Under the pieces are notes generated by a model. That model worked only from the letters and a program-made list of their open reading frames with translations. It was not told the DNA's origin and did no database searches. The position numbers and the translations under genes were made by a program. Source: Terana coerulea (taxonomy: Eukaryota; Basidiomycota; Agaricomycetes; Polyporales; Phanerochaetaceae). Taken from it: a DNA stretch of 64,000 nt. Each line of letters starts with the position of its first letter. The stretch's first letter is position 1. Of this stretch, positions 33,283 to 44,889 are shown piece by piece. The stretch covers positions 124,001-188,000 of the forward strand of contig JAKOGH010000119.1 of the NCBI GenBank assembly GCA_024811115.1, read 5' to 3'.

Positions 33283-35218
33283 ATGGTTGCTCCGTTGTAC
33301 ACGACAGCGTCCGGTCTCCTCTTCCACGCCGGCAAGATCTTGGTCTGCACCGTCGGTCTACCTGCGCGCGGCAAGACACACATCTCAAGAGCCTTGGAAC
33401 GGTACTTGCGATGGACGGGAGTGAAGACGCAGGTCATCTCGCTGGGAGACTACCGGAGAAAAGTGCTCGGAAGCGCGACGAATGTGCCCCCAGACTACTT
33501 CACGCTTGGTCAATCCTACGTACTTTGGGGCCTGTGGCTTTTCTAACCAGCTCTTGTAGGCGATAAGAGCCCAGAAACGCTTGAACTCCGAGCGAAGATT
33601 GCGGGAGGGTGTGAGCAGTCGATTTGGGACTTCTTCGAGTCGGGCGGACAAGTGGTCATCTACGACGCGAACAACGGGACAAGAGTCAAACGTCAGGAGC
33701 TTGGCGAGAAAGCAGAGAAAGCCGGCGTGCACATTATCTTCTTAGGTCTCTTTTCGTACGTACTACGGCTTTCAATAATGCTGAGATATGTTTCGTATTA
33801 GAGTCGATGTGCGATAACGAAGAGATTATTCTTTCCAATATACGAGGAGTCAAGATCTCTTCACCCGACGTGCGCCCTCGCATTCGTTTGAGAGGGAGCG
33901 CCATCTATGACTAAAAATTGATTTCACAGTATCGTGGCTGGGATCCAGAACAAGCTATTGCAGACTATTACAGACGTATCCGGGACCATGAACAACACTA
34001 CGAGCCCGTTGAAGAGACGAACTGGCCGCACATCCGTATTCTCAACGTGCGGAAGCCCAGCGCGCCACATGCTGCAGCAGCTGATGCCCTCTTTGATAGG
34101 TCGGCGAGAAGATCATGGTCAATGTGAGCCTGTTTTCGATGAAGTACTGGCGCGATCAGCTAACGTTGTCCGCAGGATATCCGTGGCTATCTTCAGGTTC
34201 GCTGGGTTTGGGGTTACCGCACAGGCATAGCTCACGCTCCGACAGTCAAGAACAGTCTTCTTCCTCATGAACATACACAATCGGTTTAGGACGATATATT
34301 TCGCTCGGGTAAGTTGTTAGCTCTATTGCTGAGTGGCTCCTATTTACCGACTCTACCTAGTCAGGGCAATCGCTCATTGAACATTCGTACAAGGCCGATT
34401 CGGACCTATCGCCTGCCGGGTGGGAGTACGCAGAACGTCTCAAAGAGTTTGTTCTAGACAGGCGATCCAAGTCGTTCGAGCAGCGCGGCATCGACGCCAG
34501 CGACCGTCGCCTGGTGGTGCGTACTTTGCCACACACGCATAGCACCTTTCACTTTATACGCGTTTGCGCAGATCTGGTCGTCGGCGCGCCGGCGCTCGCA
34601 CCACACGGCGTGGCCGTTCCTCACGACGAAGCCCGAGGAGGCCGCCAGCATGCCGCGCGTGAAGGTCGTCGAGAAGCCGCAGATGTCGGAGATCAACCCC
34701 GGGGTGTGGGACGGCCTCACGCCGGACCAGGTCCGCAAGTACTACCCCGACGAGTGGGAGCGCTTCGTGAAGGACCCGTACGCGTACCGCGCGCCGCGCG
34801 CCGAGAGCTACCACGACCTCTGCGGTGCGCACTCCCCCTCCTCCCGCCCGCCCTTGCGCCCGCCGTGCTGACGCGGTGTTGACAGTGCGGCTCGAGCCGA
34901 CGCTCATCGAGCTCGAGCGCGAGCGCGAGGACCTGCTCATCATCACCCACGCCTCCGTCATCCGCTGCATGCTCGCGTACCTCATCGGCCTGCCCGCATC
35001 CGAGATCCCCGCGATCAGAGGTCGCGCGCGGCGACCTGATCGAGGTCGTCCCGACGTCGTACGGCGTGCACTCCCAGGCGTTCCACTTCTGGGACGGGCC
35101 CGGCCGCAGCGACGGCGGGACGGGCAAGGACGAGGCGAACTTTTACGAGAACTACGCGGAGGACACGAAGGGGAAGCGGCGGGCGGACGTCGAGGCGGAG
35201 GAGGCCGGGAAGGTGTAG
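33283..35218 (+). CDS. 6-phosphofructo-2-kinase / fructose-2,6-bisphosphatase-like, probably kinase only
   Basis: This enzyme makes fructose 2,6-bisphosphate, the activator of glycolysis. Ten exons: 33283-33508, 33560-33745, 33802-33869, 33930-34046, 34100-34123 (24 nt), 34176-34196 (21 nt), 34246-34308, 34361-34516, 34572-34824 and 34886-35218. The kinase half has the Walker A ILVCTVGLPARGKTHISRAL, ISLGDYRRKVLG, VVIYDANNGTR and FLESMCDNEEIILSNIRGVK. In the phosphatase half the catalytic RHGE motif reads RSGQ (FARSGQSLIEHSYKADSDLS). The His that carries the phosphate in bifunctional enzymes is therefore Ser, as known for yeast Pfk26. The second histidine is kept (LLIITHASVIRCMLAYL). A 1-nt excess near 35007-35018 separates ASEIPAI from EVARGDLIEVVPTSYG. 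The end is EEAGKV*. The gene converges on the NCS1 permease. Confidence 0.95.
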
Positions 35219-35400
35219 AGGAGGGGAAACGAAGCCAATTGTACTGTATACTGTATACTCGAGAGGGGGATGGATAATATGACAACATACAGCGGCCTAC
35301 TTTATGAAGACCTCTGTCCGGCACATACGGTAACTCTAAGCATTTCAAGACGATTTTCCACGTATGGTGATAATACAATTGAATCTCTGGCCGAACGGTG

Positions 35401-37905
35401 CTACACGACAGTGGACGTCACCGCAACCTGCTCCTTTTTCTCGTCGACGCTGCTCGTCTCGTCCGCCTCAAGGCCCTGCTCCTCGCCCTCGAACGCCGAC
35501 ACGTCCTTCTCCGCGAACGCAGCGTGCATACCCGCGGGCGGGACGGCGTAGCAGAGCGCGCAGTACACGAGCGCGGACACGCCGAAGCCGGTGAAGAACG
35601 ACATCTGGTAGATGTGCGTCGCGGCGACGGGGACGCTGCGGCCCGCTGCAGCGATAAATGCGTCAGTAAGTGTCAGATAATGCGGTGGTGGCTATATGCG
35701 CGTACTGGCTCCGGCGAACCCGACGACGTTGATGAGGATCCCGGCGATGTAGGCGGCGTAGGCCCTGCGACCGCGGTTAGCACCAGACGCAGCCGCCGTG
35801 TAAGCTGCACGCACCGGAAGTTGATGCCGTATGTGTACCAGTACCATGCCTGCCGGTCCGTGCTGTAGAGGTCCTTGACGCGGTAATGCCCCCTGCGAAT
35901 CAGCCAGTAGTCCGATATCTGCACGCGTACGGCCTGTCAGCTCGCGTCCTACCGAAGATGGAGACCGCTCGAGGCACCGTACCATGACACCGGCGATCGA
36001 GCTGAGGAAGACCGAGTACGCGGAGAGGTAGGAGCTGAAGTTGTTGCTGCTCTTGAGCAGGTTCCAGGGCAGCATGCAGATGCCAACGATGGCCGCGATG
36101 TAGCCGCCACGGCGGATGTTCTATACGGTACAGAACGTGTCAGCACGAGCGCGCAGACGGCGAGTGGAGACGCGGTGCACGATGTACTGCGGGAAGAGCG
36201 CGGTGAGGTCACATCCGGCGCTGATGGAGTTGGCCGAGATGTTTGTGCTGGTAATAAAGCGCGGTTAACAAAACCGGTGCGTCAATGCGGAGGAGATGAG
36301 ACTGCGTACCCCAACTGCAAGACGAACCAAACCCGTTAGCATCCGAGGTAGTTGTATCGAGAGATCTCCGCTCACCTGTGCTATAATGAACGCTGCGGCG
36401 ATGAACCACACCTGTCATTGATCGCACGGTCAGACGGGCACGATTGTGAAGGGTTTTGATGTGCTTACACCGAACCGCGTGGCGTGGGACGGCGAGTCGT
36501 CGAGGAACTTGTTCAACAGATCGATAGGCGACCAAATTGCCTCACCGTACAGAGCCTGCGACGACGAGCTAACAATGATGCCGATGAAGCTAACGATGGA
36601 GAACCCAAGCGGAACTGAGATTAGCTGCGGAAGCACTGTTGCCGAAGGATACGATGCCCGGGAGGCGAAATCTGGCGCGTTGCTGCCACGTGCGGATGAG
36701 AAAACGGCGACGAGATTTCGGGGCAGAGAGACACGTACGTTACCAACGTCGCCATGTTGCTGATGCAAGACATGAGACTGGCTACCATGTTCCACCCAAG
36801 GGCGCTGCCGGAGAGCGTGGTCGGCTGGTGGATGATAGGACCGACCCCGCGCGCTTTCACGATGCACCAGATGAAAGAATGTGATGCCTGCGATGGGCAC
36901 GATGACGGCCTTGGCTGTGAAGAGGTGTCGGCTGACAGGACGGCCACGGTTAATTTTGGGTGCACCGGTGCGAATAGAGGTTGCTCACATTTTGTGGATT
37001 GGGAACCATATTGCGGGGAGGGAGATCAGCCAGAACAGGAAGAAGCACATGAAGTCTTTCGTGTCTGTGCCAGAGGATGCGGGCATGTGGTTGGCTAGCA
37101 CGTATGTCAACATCTTACAGCTGTAAGCGATACAGCATATACTCACGTATATTGTTCACACTAGGCCACATAGCCCGCAGCATAACAAAGACGCAGCTCC
37201 CACCAATGCTGGCCTACGAAAACATGTTAAGTATAAGCAACGGACTATGCAGGCCATAAATACATACCTGTACACCATACCAGATACTGGTCGGAACACG
37301 GTAAATACGGGGTATCGGGCTCACAGAATGCACTCACCATGCCATGACACCCCTGTTGAACACAGGCCAAAGGCTTCCGTACAGCCCGAAACTCGTGCGG
37401 GCAACCACCGGAAATGTGATGTGGTAAATGGCCCCGGGGCGGGCGTTGAGGACGATGAACGGGGCGGCCACTGAATAGCCAAGCCAGACGCAGATCCACG
37501 CCTGCCACCAAGACAGCCCGAGCTGGACCATAGACGAAACGATCATCCATCTGAGAGCACGGTCAGAGAACGCTGTGAGAAATCTCGACAGGGTCGTGTG
37601 ACTTACGTGTTGATGTTAAAGCTGTCGGCTACCCAGCTATGTAAAAACGATACTGCGTCAAGATCAGTTGGTGCACTCGGATAGCAAAGACATACAAAGC
37701 TACAAAGTTCCAAGCCTTCCAGGTCCGCTTCTCAGGGACCACGGGAAGCAGGTCATCATTCTACAAATATCCCGCCGTCATTCACAGAGAAATCACGTAT
37801 TAAGACGAGTGCACATACAGCGAGAAACAGCTGCGAATAGGTCAAGTTCTCGTCGTGTGCGACTTCCAACTTGCGCAGGAGCTGCTTTGCAGACCGGGTC
37901 GTCAT
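35401..37905 (-). CDS. NCS1 family nucleobase/nucleoside permease (Fur/Dal4/Fui1 type)
   Basis: This is a plasma-membrane symporter for uracil, uridine, allantoin or related compounds; the exact substrate cannot be read. About a dozen exons on the minus strand. I chose the ATG at 37905 (MTTRSAKQLLRKLEVAHDEN) because a TATATAAA box at 37981-37988 lies just upstream and excludes a longer in-frame extension. Recognisable segments are NDDLLPVVPEKRTWKAWNF, WVADSFNINTWM (the NCS1 helix 1 signature), SWWQAWICVWLGYSVAAPFI, GAIYHITFPVVARTSFG, FMCFFLFWLISLPAIWFPIH, GPIIHQPTTLSGSALGWNM, LLNKFLDDSPSHATRFGV, LGTNISANSISAGCDLTALF and GGYIAAIVGICMLPWNLL. The tail is acidic (EKDVSAFEGEEQGLEADETS). No frame break was noticed. 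Two AGATAA motifs upstream fit GATA-factor nitrogen control. Confidence 0.93.
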
Positions 37906-38424
37906 CTTCCACCAGAAAAGCTTGGTAGACGGCCGTCCGAGCACAGTGGGGCAAGGCGTGCGGGGCACATGCCAGAACGCTTTATATACCGACAGCTGCA
38001 ATCAATAGGAAGGACGGGCGATACTTTTCCAGTGACTGGCCAACAGATAACGGTCAGCCACGCGAGATAAGAGCAGAGGACGCTGGAAAACTCACCGCGC
38101 CATCAGTGCGGTGGCGACAAAGCGCCAAGTTGGCGCCCGAAGGGTGTTCTTTGAGCAACCCGTCATTTCGAGCGGGACACCGTCGGAGGGCGTGCACGGC
38201 TCAAATTTCCAGTGGCTACGAATTGGTGTCGCCGTCGCTGTCAGCCCTCACAGGGTTGTCAATAGCTGTAAGAGTGATAGGATGAGTATCTCTCAGGGAC
38301 GCTTACAACCGTCGGGCATGACAGCACAATTTGATTGAACTCAAAGTACAACTCCTAGGATGATAAAACACAGCGATGTTACAATTTTGTACAAAGAATA
38401 CAAAGGTCACCTGCAGTGATATGG
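37906..38424. other. Intergenic region between NCS1 permease and GID9
   Basis: This is 519 bases holding the permease promoter (37981-38070) and, on its right, the 3' region of the Gid9 gene. No other coding sequence was seen. Confidence 0.5.
37981..38070 (-). promoter_or_regulatory. NCS1 permease promoter: TATA box and two GATA motifs
   Basis: On the coding strand TATATAAA occupies 37988-37981, about 80 bases before the start codon. On the plus strand AGATAA occurs at 38045-38050 and 38065-38070, 15-20 bases apart, just upstream. Paired HGATAR sites are the classical targets of AreA/NIT2-type nitrogen regulators. Control by such a factor is inference. Confidence 0.5.
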
Positions 38425-39963
38425 CTATGAAATGAAGACCTTGCGAAGATCGTTGTAATGGCAGGTCTCCTTCGTCCGTGGACATGTCACGATGCCGTCA
38501 TTGTTCGCCGCCATCTCCTCCAACCCCTACCAGCGATATAAGTTTGGAACAGCAACAGAAACTCAAATTGCACAGCGCGCACCTCTTTCGAATAGACGTG
38601 CCCGTACTGCGGAAACGCCAAGGGCTGGTTGTTCTCGTCGATGATGCGGCCGGTGAGCCGGCACACGATCGTGGAGTTGACGTGGTGGCTGAGCGGGACC
38701 TCCTTCGCGAGCAGCCCGAGGCTGGCGTCGCAGATCGGGCAGTCTGCGTTCTGCGTCGCGTGGTCGTAGCACGCGGGCAGTTTCAGCGACGCGAGCCCCG
38801 CGTACATCGCGAGGTGCAGCAACGGCTCGGTCGGGAGCGTGCTGAGGTTGTAGATCGCGAGCCGGAAGGCCTGCACGAGATTCGCCCAGCGGTTGGGGTC
38901 GTAGAGGCGCTGTGCGCTGTGTGAGCTGGGAAGACTGGAAGACAAGAGGGACAACATTTACCTTGTACGGGCCAAAGGCGGTGGCGGGCGTGTAGGCGAG
39001 CAATGCTGAGGCTTGCTGGATTTGTGTCGAATGCGTCTCTTGCCACTGAACAAGGTGCTTCTTCTGATATGCAATTGCTTCCATCAGGTTCCTCGAGCGA
39101 GCGAGTTCAATGTACTCTTGCAGCCGCAGCTCAAACTCCAGCGGGTTCTGGGACGCACAGTTCGCATCTGATGAGAGAAGCAGGGTGTAGTAGTTTCAGC
39201 GCGTACCTTGACCTTGCGTAGAGCCGCCTTGTTCTCGCTGCACCACGCCAGGGCTTCTGAGCAACTATGCCGGGTCAGGGCATCCTCTATCCGTCTAATA
39301 TCCGAAAATAGGTCCAGGTCGACCAGCCGCTGAAGGGCGGTCAGAGTGGAGCTGGTATGATATGAGAGCAAAACACACCTCGATGCCCCGCGCCTGCGCC
39401 AGCTTCCGCGCAGTCTTCTCCTTGCCGGAGCGCAGCGCCCAGTCCGTCAGCCAGCGATCGAGCCTGGTGTCCGCCCAGCGGTCGAACTCCGGCCCGCTGT
39501 ACGTCTGCATCGACTCGACGGCCGCGAGGTACTGCAGGCGGTCCCGGATCACCTCGATCGTCGGCGTGCCCGAGTTGCGCCGCAAGTCGCTGAGCTGGGG
39601 ATGGCACAGGCAGGTGAGATGGGCGGGACGCTGGCGCAGGGAGGGTAGGAGGGAGGCGCACCTTGCGCTTCAAGGTCTCTGCCCGCTTCAGCATCCCGTC
39701 AATTGGCCTTGATGGCTTCCTCTGGTGGCGCGCCGCCCGCCTGCGCCCGGCGCGCGAGGTCCGCCGCGGCGGTCTGCAATGCGCCAAGCTCCTTCTCAAT
39801 CACCTTCTGCGACGCGCGGAATACCTTGCGGTAGTTCTCGTACGGGACCTGCCAGAGGGGAGCGTCAGGCCTCCGCAGCCCAAATTCAGCGACCGCGGGC
39901 GCATACCCTCGCGAACGGCTGCTCGAACAGCATAATGCCGTCAATGCTCGTGTTCGAGCTCAT
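38425..39963 (-). CDS. FYV10: GID/CTLH E3 ligase subunit Fyv10/Gid9 (MAEA), one apparent frameshift
   Basis: This is one of the two RING-like subunits of the GID (CTLH) ubiquitin ligase, which removes gluconeogenic enzymes after glucose return in yeast. Exon 1 (39963-39907) is MSSNTSIDGIMLFEQPFAR, and exon 2 starts at 39848 (VPYENYRKVFRASQKVIEKE). The LisH segment is RLDRWLTDWALRSGKEKTAR and the CTLH segment IEDALTRHSCSEALAWCSEN, NPLEFELRLQEYIELAR. The CRA region includes ATAFGPYKRLYDPNRWANLV. The degenerate RING has ADCPICDASLGLLAKEVPLS, CRLTGRIIDENNQPLAFPQY, GHVYSKE and IVTCPRTKETCHYNDL, ending RKVFIS*. One extra T near 39701-39704 breaks KAN from DGMLKRAETLKRK. Otherwise all motifs are in order. 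Confidence 0.94.
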
Positions 39964-40308
39964 TCATGTGTAATCCAGGGGTGATAGTGTCTAGATGAGG
40001 GGGCTGAAACAGAGGCAGGCTCAGTGAGACGAATTTACTAGCGGAATTGCAGGCCCTTACTGTAGGTAGAAACTCCACAAAATGTATGCGCCGCCAGGGA
40101 TGGTGGCGGTCTGCGACAACGCCGAGAACTGTGCAAGCCGGCGACACGACGGCAAGCAGCGCCCTCGGTAAATGCCGTGAGCGGCTTTGGCGCCCACGAC
40201 CTTAGGGCGTTACCCGCATTCGGCAGTTTAGTTCGTTCCTTGAATCCAACCACACACTTGTCCTCGTGTTTTGCGAATGTACGACAAAGAAACCAGTCAA
40301 ACGCTAGA
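39964..40308. other. Upstream flank of GID9
   Basis: This is 345 bases left of the tandem repeat array, presumably the Gid9 promoter. No ORF was seen. Confidence 0.45.
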
Positions 40309-42075
40309 TCTCTGTATGAATGATAGGTATAGCTGTTCTCAGCTGCCTGTATGCGGGGTTATCTTTGTGATTCGCCAAGAGCCAACATTTTCCTGAGGGT
40401 GTCTTTGCAGTAATGCTGACATGCCTGAGTCGAGGCACGCTGCAGACCGGGCACAGAACAGTTAACTGTGGTGAGCGCACACGAACTGAAAGCTCGACTG
40501 TCTCATCTGATTTTGCACACACTAGCGCTTTCTAAACATCATGATGCAAGCACACAGTTACCGCAGAGTTTGTCTCGAGGCGACACAGTCATCGTCGCCA
40601 AGTTGTGGTCAGTGTTTGTGGTGTTTTGTCCTGATACTCTCATCATACATTCACCAACGAAAAATAGCTCCTTACTGCTTTAGGTATCGGCAAAATTACC
40701 CTTTTGCCTCCCTTGAGTCCCACTACAACCGGAACTGCGCTGACACTCAGCCTCGGACTGCCCTCAGTCTCAGAAGCCAGCCTCCACCATTTTTGCTCCA
40801 GTATTTATTGCGGACGGAACAATGCGTCGGAGCACTAGATCCTCTGTACGAATGATGAGTATAGCGGTTCTGAGCTTTCTGTATGCGAGGCTTATCGCCA
40901 TGAATCGCCATAAGCCCAGCTTCTGACCCCAGAACCCCAGGGCACACTTGCAGTAATGTTAACATGCATAAATTGAGGCACCCTTCGATTCAGGTGCAAG
41001 ACAGTCCGCCGTGGTTAGCACACACAAGTTGAAAGCTCAGCTATCGTCTCATCCAACTTTGCCCACACCAGCGCTCTCATCATGACACAGGCATACGCTT
41101 ACCTCAGAGTTTATTTCGAGGCAGCACATCCCTTGTCCCCAAACCCACGTCAATATTTGTGGTATTTTCTCTAACATCTCCATCATGCGTTTATGAAAGG
41201 GAAACAGCTCCCACTGCCTTAGGTCTCGGCAAAATTTCCCTTTGCCTCCCTTAAACCCCGCTGCAACCGAACTGCGCTGACACGCATCCTCGGACCGCCC
41301 TCAGTCTCAGAAGCCAGCCACCACCACTGTCGCTCCAGCAGTGATTGCGGAAACAACAATCCTGCTTCTCCATTCTTCGTGGCGTCATCACTATCTACAT
41401 TCAAGATGGAAACCCCGCCAAAGTTCAATGGTCCCAAGTTTTGTGCAGCACACGCCTGACTTCTTCACCAATGACGGATATAACGGTCTTCAGGCTATTA
41501 TATGCGACGTTTTCTCACCCTGGGCCCGGAATCTCAGGGTGTGCTTAGGCGCCTTGCAGTGTGTTGACTCGGACGCAGACAAGTCAAGGCATCCTTCGAA
41601 TCAGGCGCAGGGCAGTCCGCTGTGGTGAGCGTACACCACTTGAAAGGTTGCTTAGCGTCTCATCTAATTTTGTGCACCCTAGCGCTCTCTAAGCATCATG
41701 ACGCAGGCATACGGTTACCGCAGAGTTTATTTCGAGGCGGCACATCCATTGCTCCCAAACTCGTATCAATGTTTGTGGTATTTTGCTCTGATATCTTCAT
41801 CGTGCGTTTACAAAGAAGATTAGCTCTCCATTGCCTTAGGTCTCGGAAAATTTCCCTTTATACATCCCTTGAACCCCGCTGCAGCCGGAACTGCGCTGGC
41901 ACTCAGCCTCGGACTGCCCTCAGTCTCAGAAGCCAGCCACCACCATTTTTGCTCTAGCAGTGATTGCGGAAACAACAATGCTGCTTCTCCATTCTTCGCG
42001 GCGTCATCACTATCCGCGGTCACAAACGGAAAACTTAGCAAAATTCACGGAGCCAAAGTTTCGTGCAGCACGCTC
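40309..42075. repeat. Degenerate tandem repeat, three copies of a 0.54-0.62 kb unit
   Basis: Three imperfect head-to-tail copies start near 40309, 40842 and 41461. The anchor TCAGTCTCAGAAGCCAGCC recurs at 40764, 41301 and 41920 (spacing 537 and 619). A second anchor, CAGAGTTTATTTCGAGGC (CAGAGTTTGTCTCGAGGC in copy 1), recurs near 40563, 41105 and 41723. Copies 2 and 3 contain an extra segment of about 80 bases around TTGCGGAAACAACAAT and GGCGTCATCACTATC that copy 1 lacks. Divergence between copies is moderate. No protein domain or LTR-type ends were recognised. Short ORFs in the units resemble one another only because the DNA is repeated. Confidence 0.85.
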
Positions 42076-44051
42076 CTCGACCTCACTTCGGCACCTTTGA
42101 GCAATGCGCACCTCACATGCTATTTACCGAATTAGGCTTCTACAGCCCGAAGCCATTGCGCTGTCCTCGTTTCACTTGGAGCTTCGAGTCCGGCTACGTT
42201 CGTCGTCTTCGGGTGCCAGCGCATCACCCACCGGCAGCCTATGGCTAACGGCTCTCCGCAAGCGGGCGGCGACGTGCCCGCCCCCACCCGCCGCGCTTCC
42301 TCGCTCGCCAGGCGGGCATCTCAGTTGCGAGCGGCCGCGCGCTGTCCCCCGGGGAGACCGGCCCCCGCGCACGCACGCCTCGAGGTCTTCAGGCTGCCGC
42401 CCGGGACGCTGTTTGGCGAAGTTTTGCTTGGAGAGGCTTGTGGGCGCCCCCGTGCACGGCGCGGAGATCGCGCCCTCGATTGCCGCTTGCGCTCCGCGTC
42501 GCGACAGACAGACGGGCGACCTGCCGCCTCGAGAGATGGTGCCGCACAACGGACCCGCAGGAGCCCGGAGCGTGGCAGGCCCGACTGCGGCCTCTTGTCT
42601 TGACCTCCCTCTGGCGCTGCCTGGGTCCTGGCTGCAGCACCTGGTTCAACACGTTAGGCGGTCGCTTGCCCCTTGGTCGAGTTGTGACCTGATCATCACA
42701 CGGAAAGGAAACCGAGACACCGACCGGATGTACGGCCATCGATATTCTCTCCCGCTCTACCAACAGAGAGGCAAACATACCTGATGGTGCGTCCCAGTGA
42801 TTCTACTTGCAAGTTCTGATGCGTGCTGAGTGGACCGGTGGTTCCACTCACGCGATGTTTTGATCGACCCAGGCAGGTCCCGAAATGACCCTTGACGCGC
42901 ACCTCACGGATCTGCATGTGAAAATGACGATTCGCCTGCGAAGCTTGATTCGAACGCAGCACGTTAAACAAAGTGCATCGGGGCGCCCTTGCCACGTTGC
43001 GGGAAATCACCGGTACTCGAGCTGTCGACTTGACAATGGACATCCTGGGCAGTCGCTTGTGGCGTTGATCCAGGTATCCAGTTCACCACATGCACGCATA
43101 CTTGGGACGCTGACGGCTGTAGTGCGAGCGTGGCCGCCATCTCTGTCGACAGAACCACGAATAGCTCGCCGAGGCGGGCGAGGCGACCCAGGTTCCGATT
43201 ACCGTTGCGTGCCCATTGGCTCGGAAGATACGCTTCCCCAGGCGGATCCTTGTGATTCAACCGCAACGCGCGGGCGTATACACCTGGTTACCTCGACTGC
43301 GATCGCAACACCGAGCGCGCCCCCGTCACGTAAAGCGCATTTCGCACACTGCTCGTCCACCTAGCTGACCCCCCCGAGGGCGTTGGGCGAGGGCAACGTA
43401 ATCCAGGATTCTGTGCTGCATAATCCTGTGGGGGACTGCCGTGCTGGCCTTGACGGAGCCCCTGGGCTGTCTTACGGGTGCGTCATCCGGCGGTGCTGGT
43501 GGTGATGCACGAGCGGCCTGGCGAGGCGCAAACAGCGCCTGCTGTATTGCCGCACTCCGGCGGCACCTCGCCCGCGTGGCACCCACGCGAGGATGTGACG
43601 AAGGCGCCTCTAGGCGCCTCCGTCGGGATTTTCGTACAGCCCCTCCGCCATCGTGACACAGGGGGAGATGGCGGCTGGGCCGTCGGCCAAACCACTCGGA
43701 TGGCCGACGCCCGCCCAGCACACCGTCTGCACCCTTTCGCCACGTCCTCAGACCTGCTGCTGATTATTATTTTTTGCGCATTGTACCGCAGGTTTCAGGA
43801 TACCAAACAGGGATCGCGCACAGGTGCCAGGTTGTTGCTTCGTCGTGGTGGCGGTATCAATCTCGACTGTTTCCAGTCGCTGATGTGAAACCTGTCCGCG
43901 CGCGTGGCACCGTGCCTTGCTCGCTGCCCATCGGGAGGCGCATGATCGAGATTGGGTTGAGTGCCTCACCCTCACCCGGTTACCGAGATGCACACTTCCT
44001 CTCGCGACACACAGAGCCCTTCACAGACCTCGGCAAACCGACGCGCACACG
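42076..44051. other. Gene-poor GC-rich region, 2 kb
   Basis: This lies between the repeat array and the DUF6593 gene promoter. It is GC-rich, particularly 42,240-42,600 and 43,370-43,730, and full of overlapping open frames on both strands that share no consistent codon use. I saw no conserved protein segment. Confidence 0.4.
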
Positions 44052-44057
44052 TATATA
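44052..44057 (+). promoter_or_regulatory. TATA box of the DUF6593 gene
   Basis: TATATA within CGTATATAGGGG lies about 100 bases before the start codon at 44156, a normal fungal spacing. Confidence 0.5.
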
Positions 44058-44155
44058 GGGGCCACTGCTCCATCGGCGACATGTCATCCTCAGCAAGCCT
44101 GCGCATCCACCACTCACTCTCCGCCGCATCCTCTCCAAGAAACCCACAGAAGAAA

Positions 44156-44889
44156 ATGTCGTTCAACATGAACCCCTATACGCAGGGGCGGATGGCAGGG
44201 CCAGGAGAACTGGGGCGTCGCGCCGTCCGTCTTCGGCGCGCTGCCCTCGCTGCCGATGACGACCGCGCCGCCGCGCTCGATGCAGCCCGACAGCGTGACC
44301 TTCCAGTTCACGCAGTTCAACTCGACCGTGCTGAACTGCGCCGTCGTCGGCCCGCAGAACCGCGTCGCGTACCGGGTCGTGACCGAGCCGACGACGCCGT
44401 CATGCACCGTCTGGAAGGACAACGAGAGCCGCAACATCGCGATGGTGCAGTGGCAGCCGCACGCGACGCTCGAGATTCGCGGGGTCACGCCGCAGCAGCG
44501 GATCCGCGACTGGCTCCGGCTCTCGCCCGATCAGAGGTTTGTCTAGTTTGTATCCCTCCTCTTGAGTAGCATTACACGACATTGACGGCCTCTCCCTATG
44601 CCTACAGCGCGCGCACCATGGAGGTCCGGGGCATCCACTTCGCCTGGGCGCCCATTGACGGCTTCATCTGCGTACGTTTCACAATTTTACGCTCTGGTCT
44701 GGCTCGTAGCTGATGTCAGTTGTGTTGCAGCTCTACCGCCAGTCCTCTGCTCCAAAGGTGCTGGCCCGCGTCGCCAGAGCTCCCTCCATGGTCCTCTTGG
44801 AGCTCACCCAAGAGGCCATCCAAATGGGCCTCCTTGAGCCCTGCCTCGTCGCCACAGTCCTGTTCGTCTGTGGTCACAACATCGACTGA
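44156..44889 (+). CDS. DUF6593 protein (basidiomycete family of unknown function), one apparent frameshift
   Basis: This is a small protein of a family restricted largely to mushroom-forming fungi; the role is unknown. The start MSFNMNPYTQGRM is followed, after one surplus G in the GGG run at 44198-44200, by QENWGVAPSVFGALPSLPMT. The domain then reads PDSVTFQFTQFNSTVLNCAV, NRVAYRVVTEPTTPSCTVW, RNIAMVQWQPHATLEIRG, IRDWLRLSPDQ, SARTMEVRGIHFAWAPIDGF, IC, LYRQSSAPKVLARVARA and LELTQEAIQMGLLEPCLVAT, ending VLFVCGHNID*. Three exons are joined at introns starting near 44537 and 44672. The predicted fold is a single beta-rich domain without signal peptide. Confidence 0.85.

Noticed and set aside
37245..37550. 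Open frame of 101 codons on the minus strand inside the permease
   Set aside because: Shadow of NCS1 exons; the conserved helices are read in the neighbouring frame.
40309..42075. Tandem repeat as a pair of retrotransposon LTRs
   Set aside because: Three direct copies follow each other without internal coding sequence, primer-binding site or polypurine tract, and unit ends do not read TG...CA.
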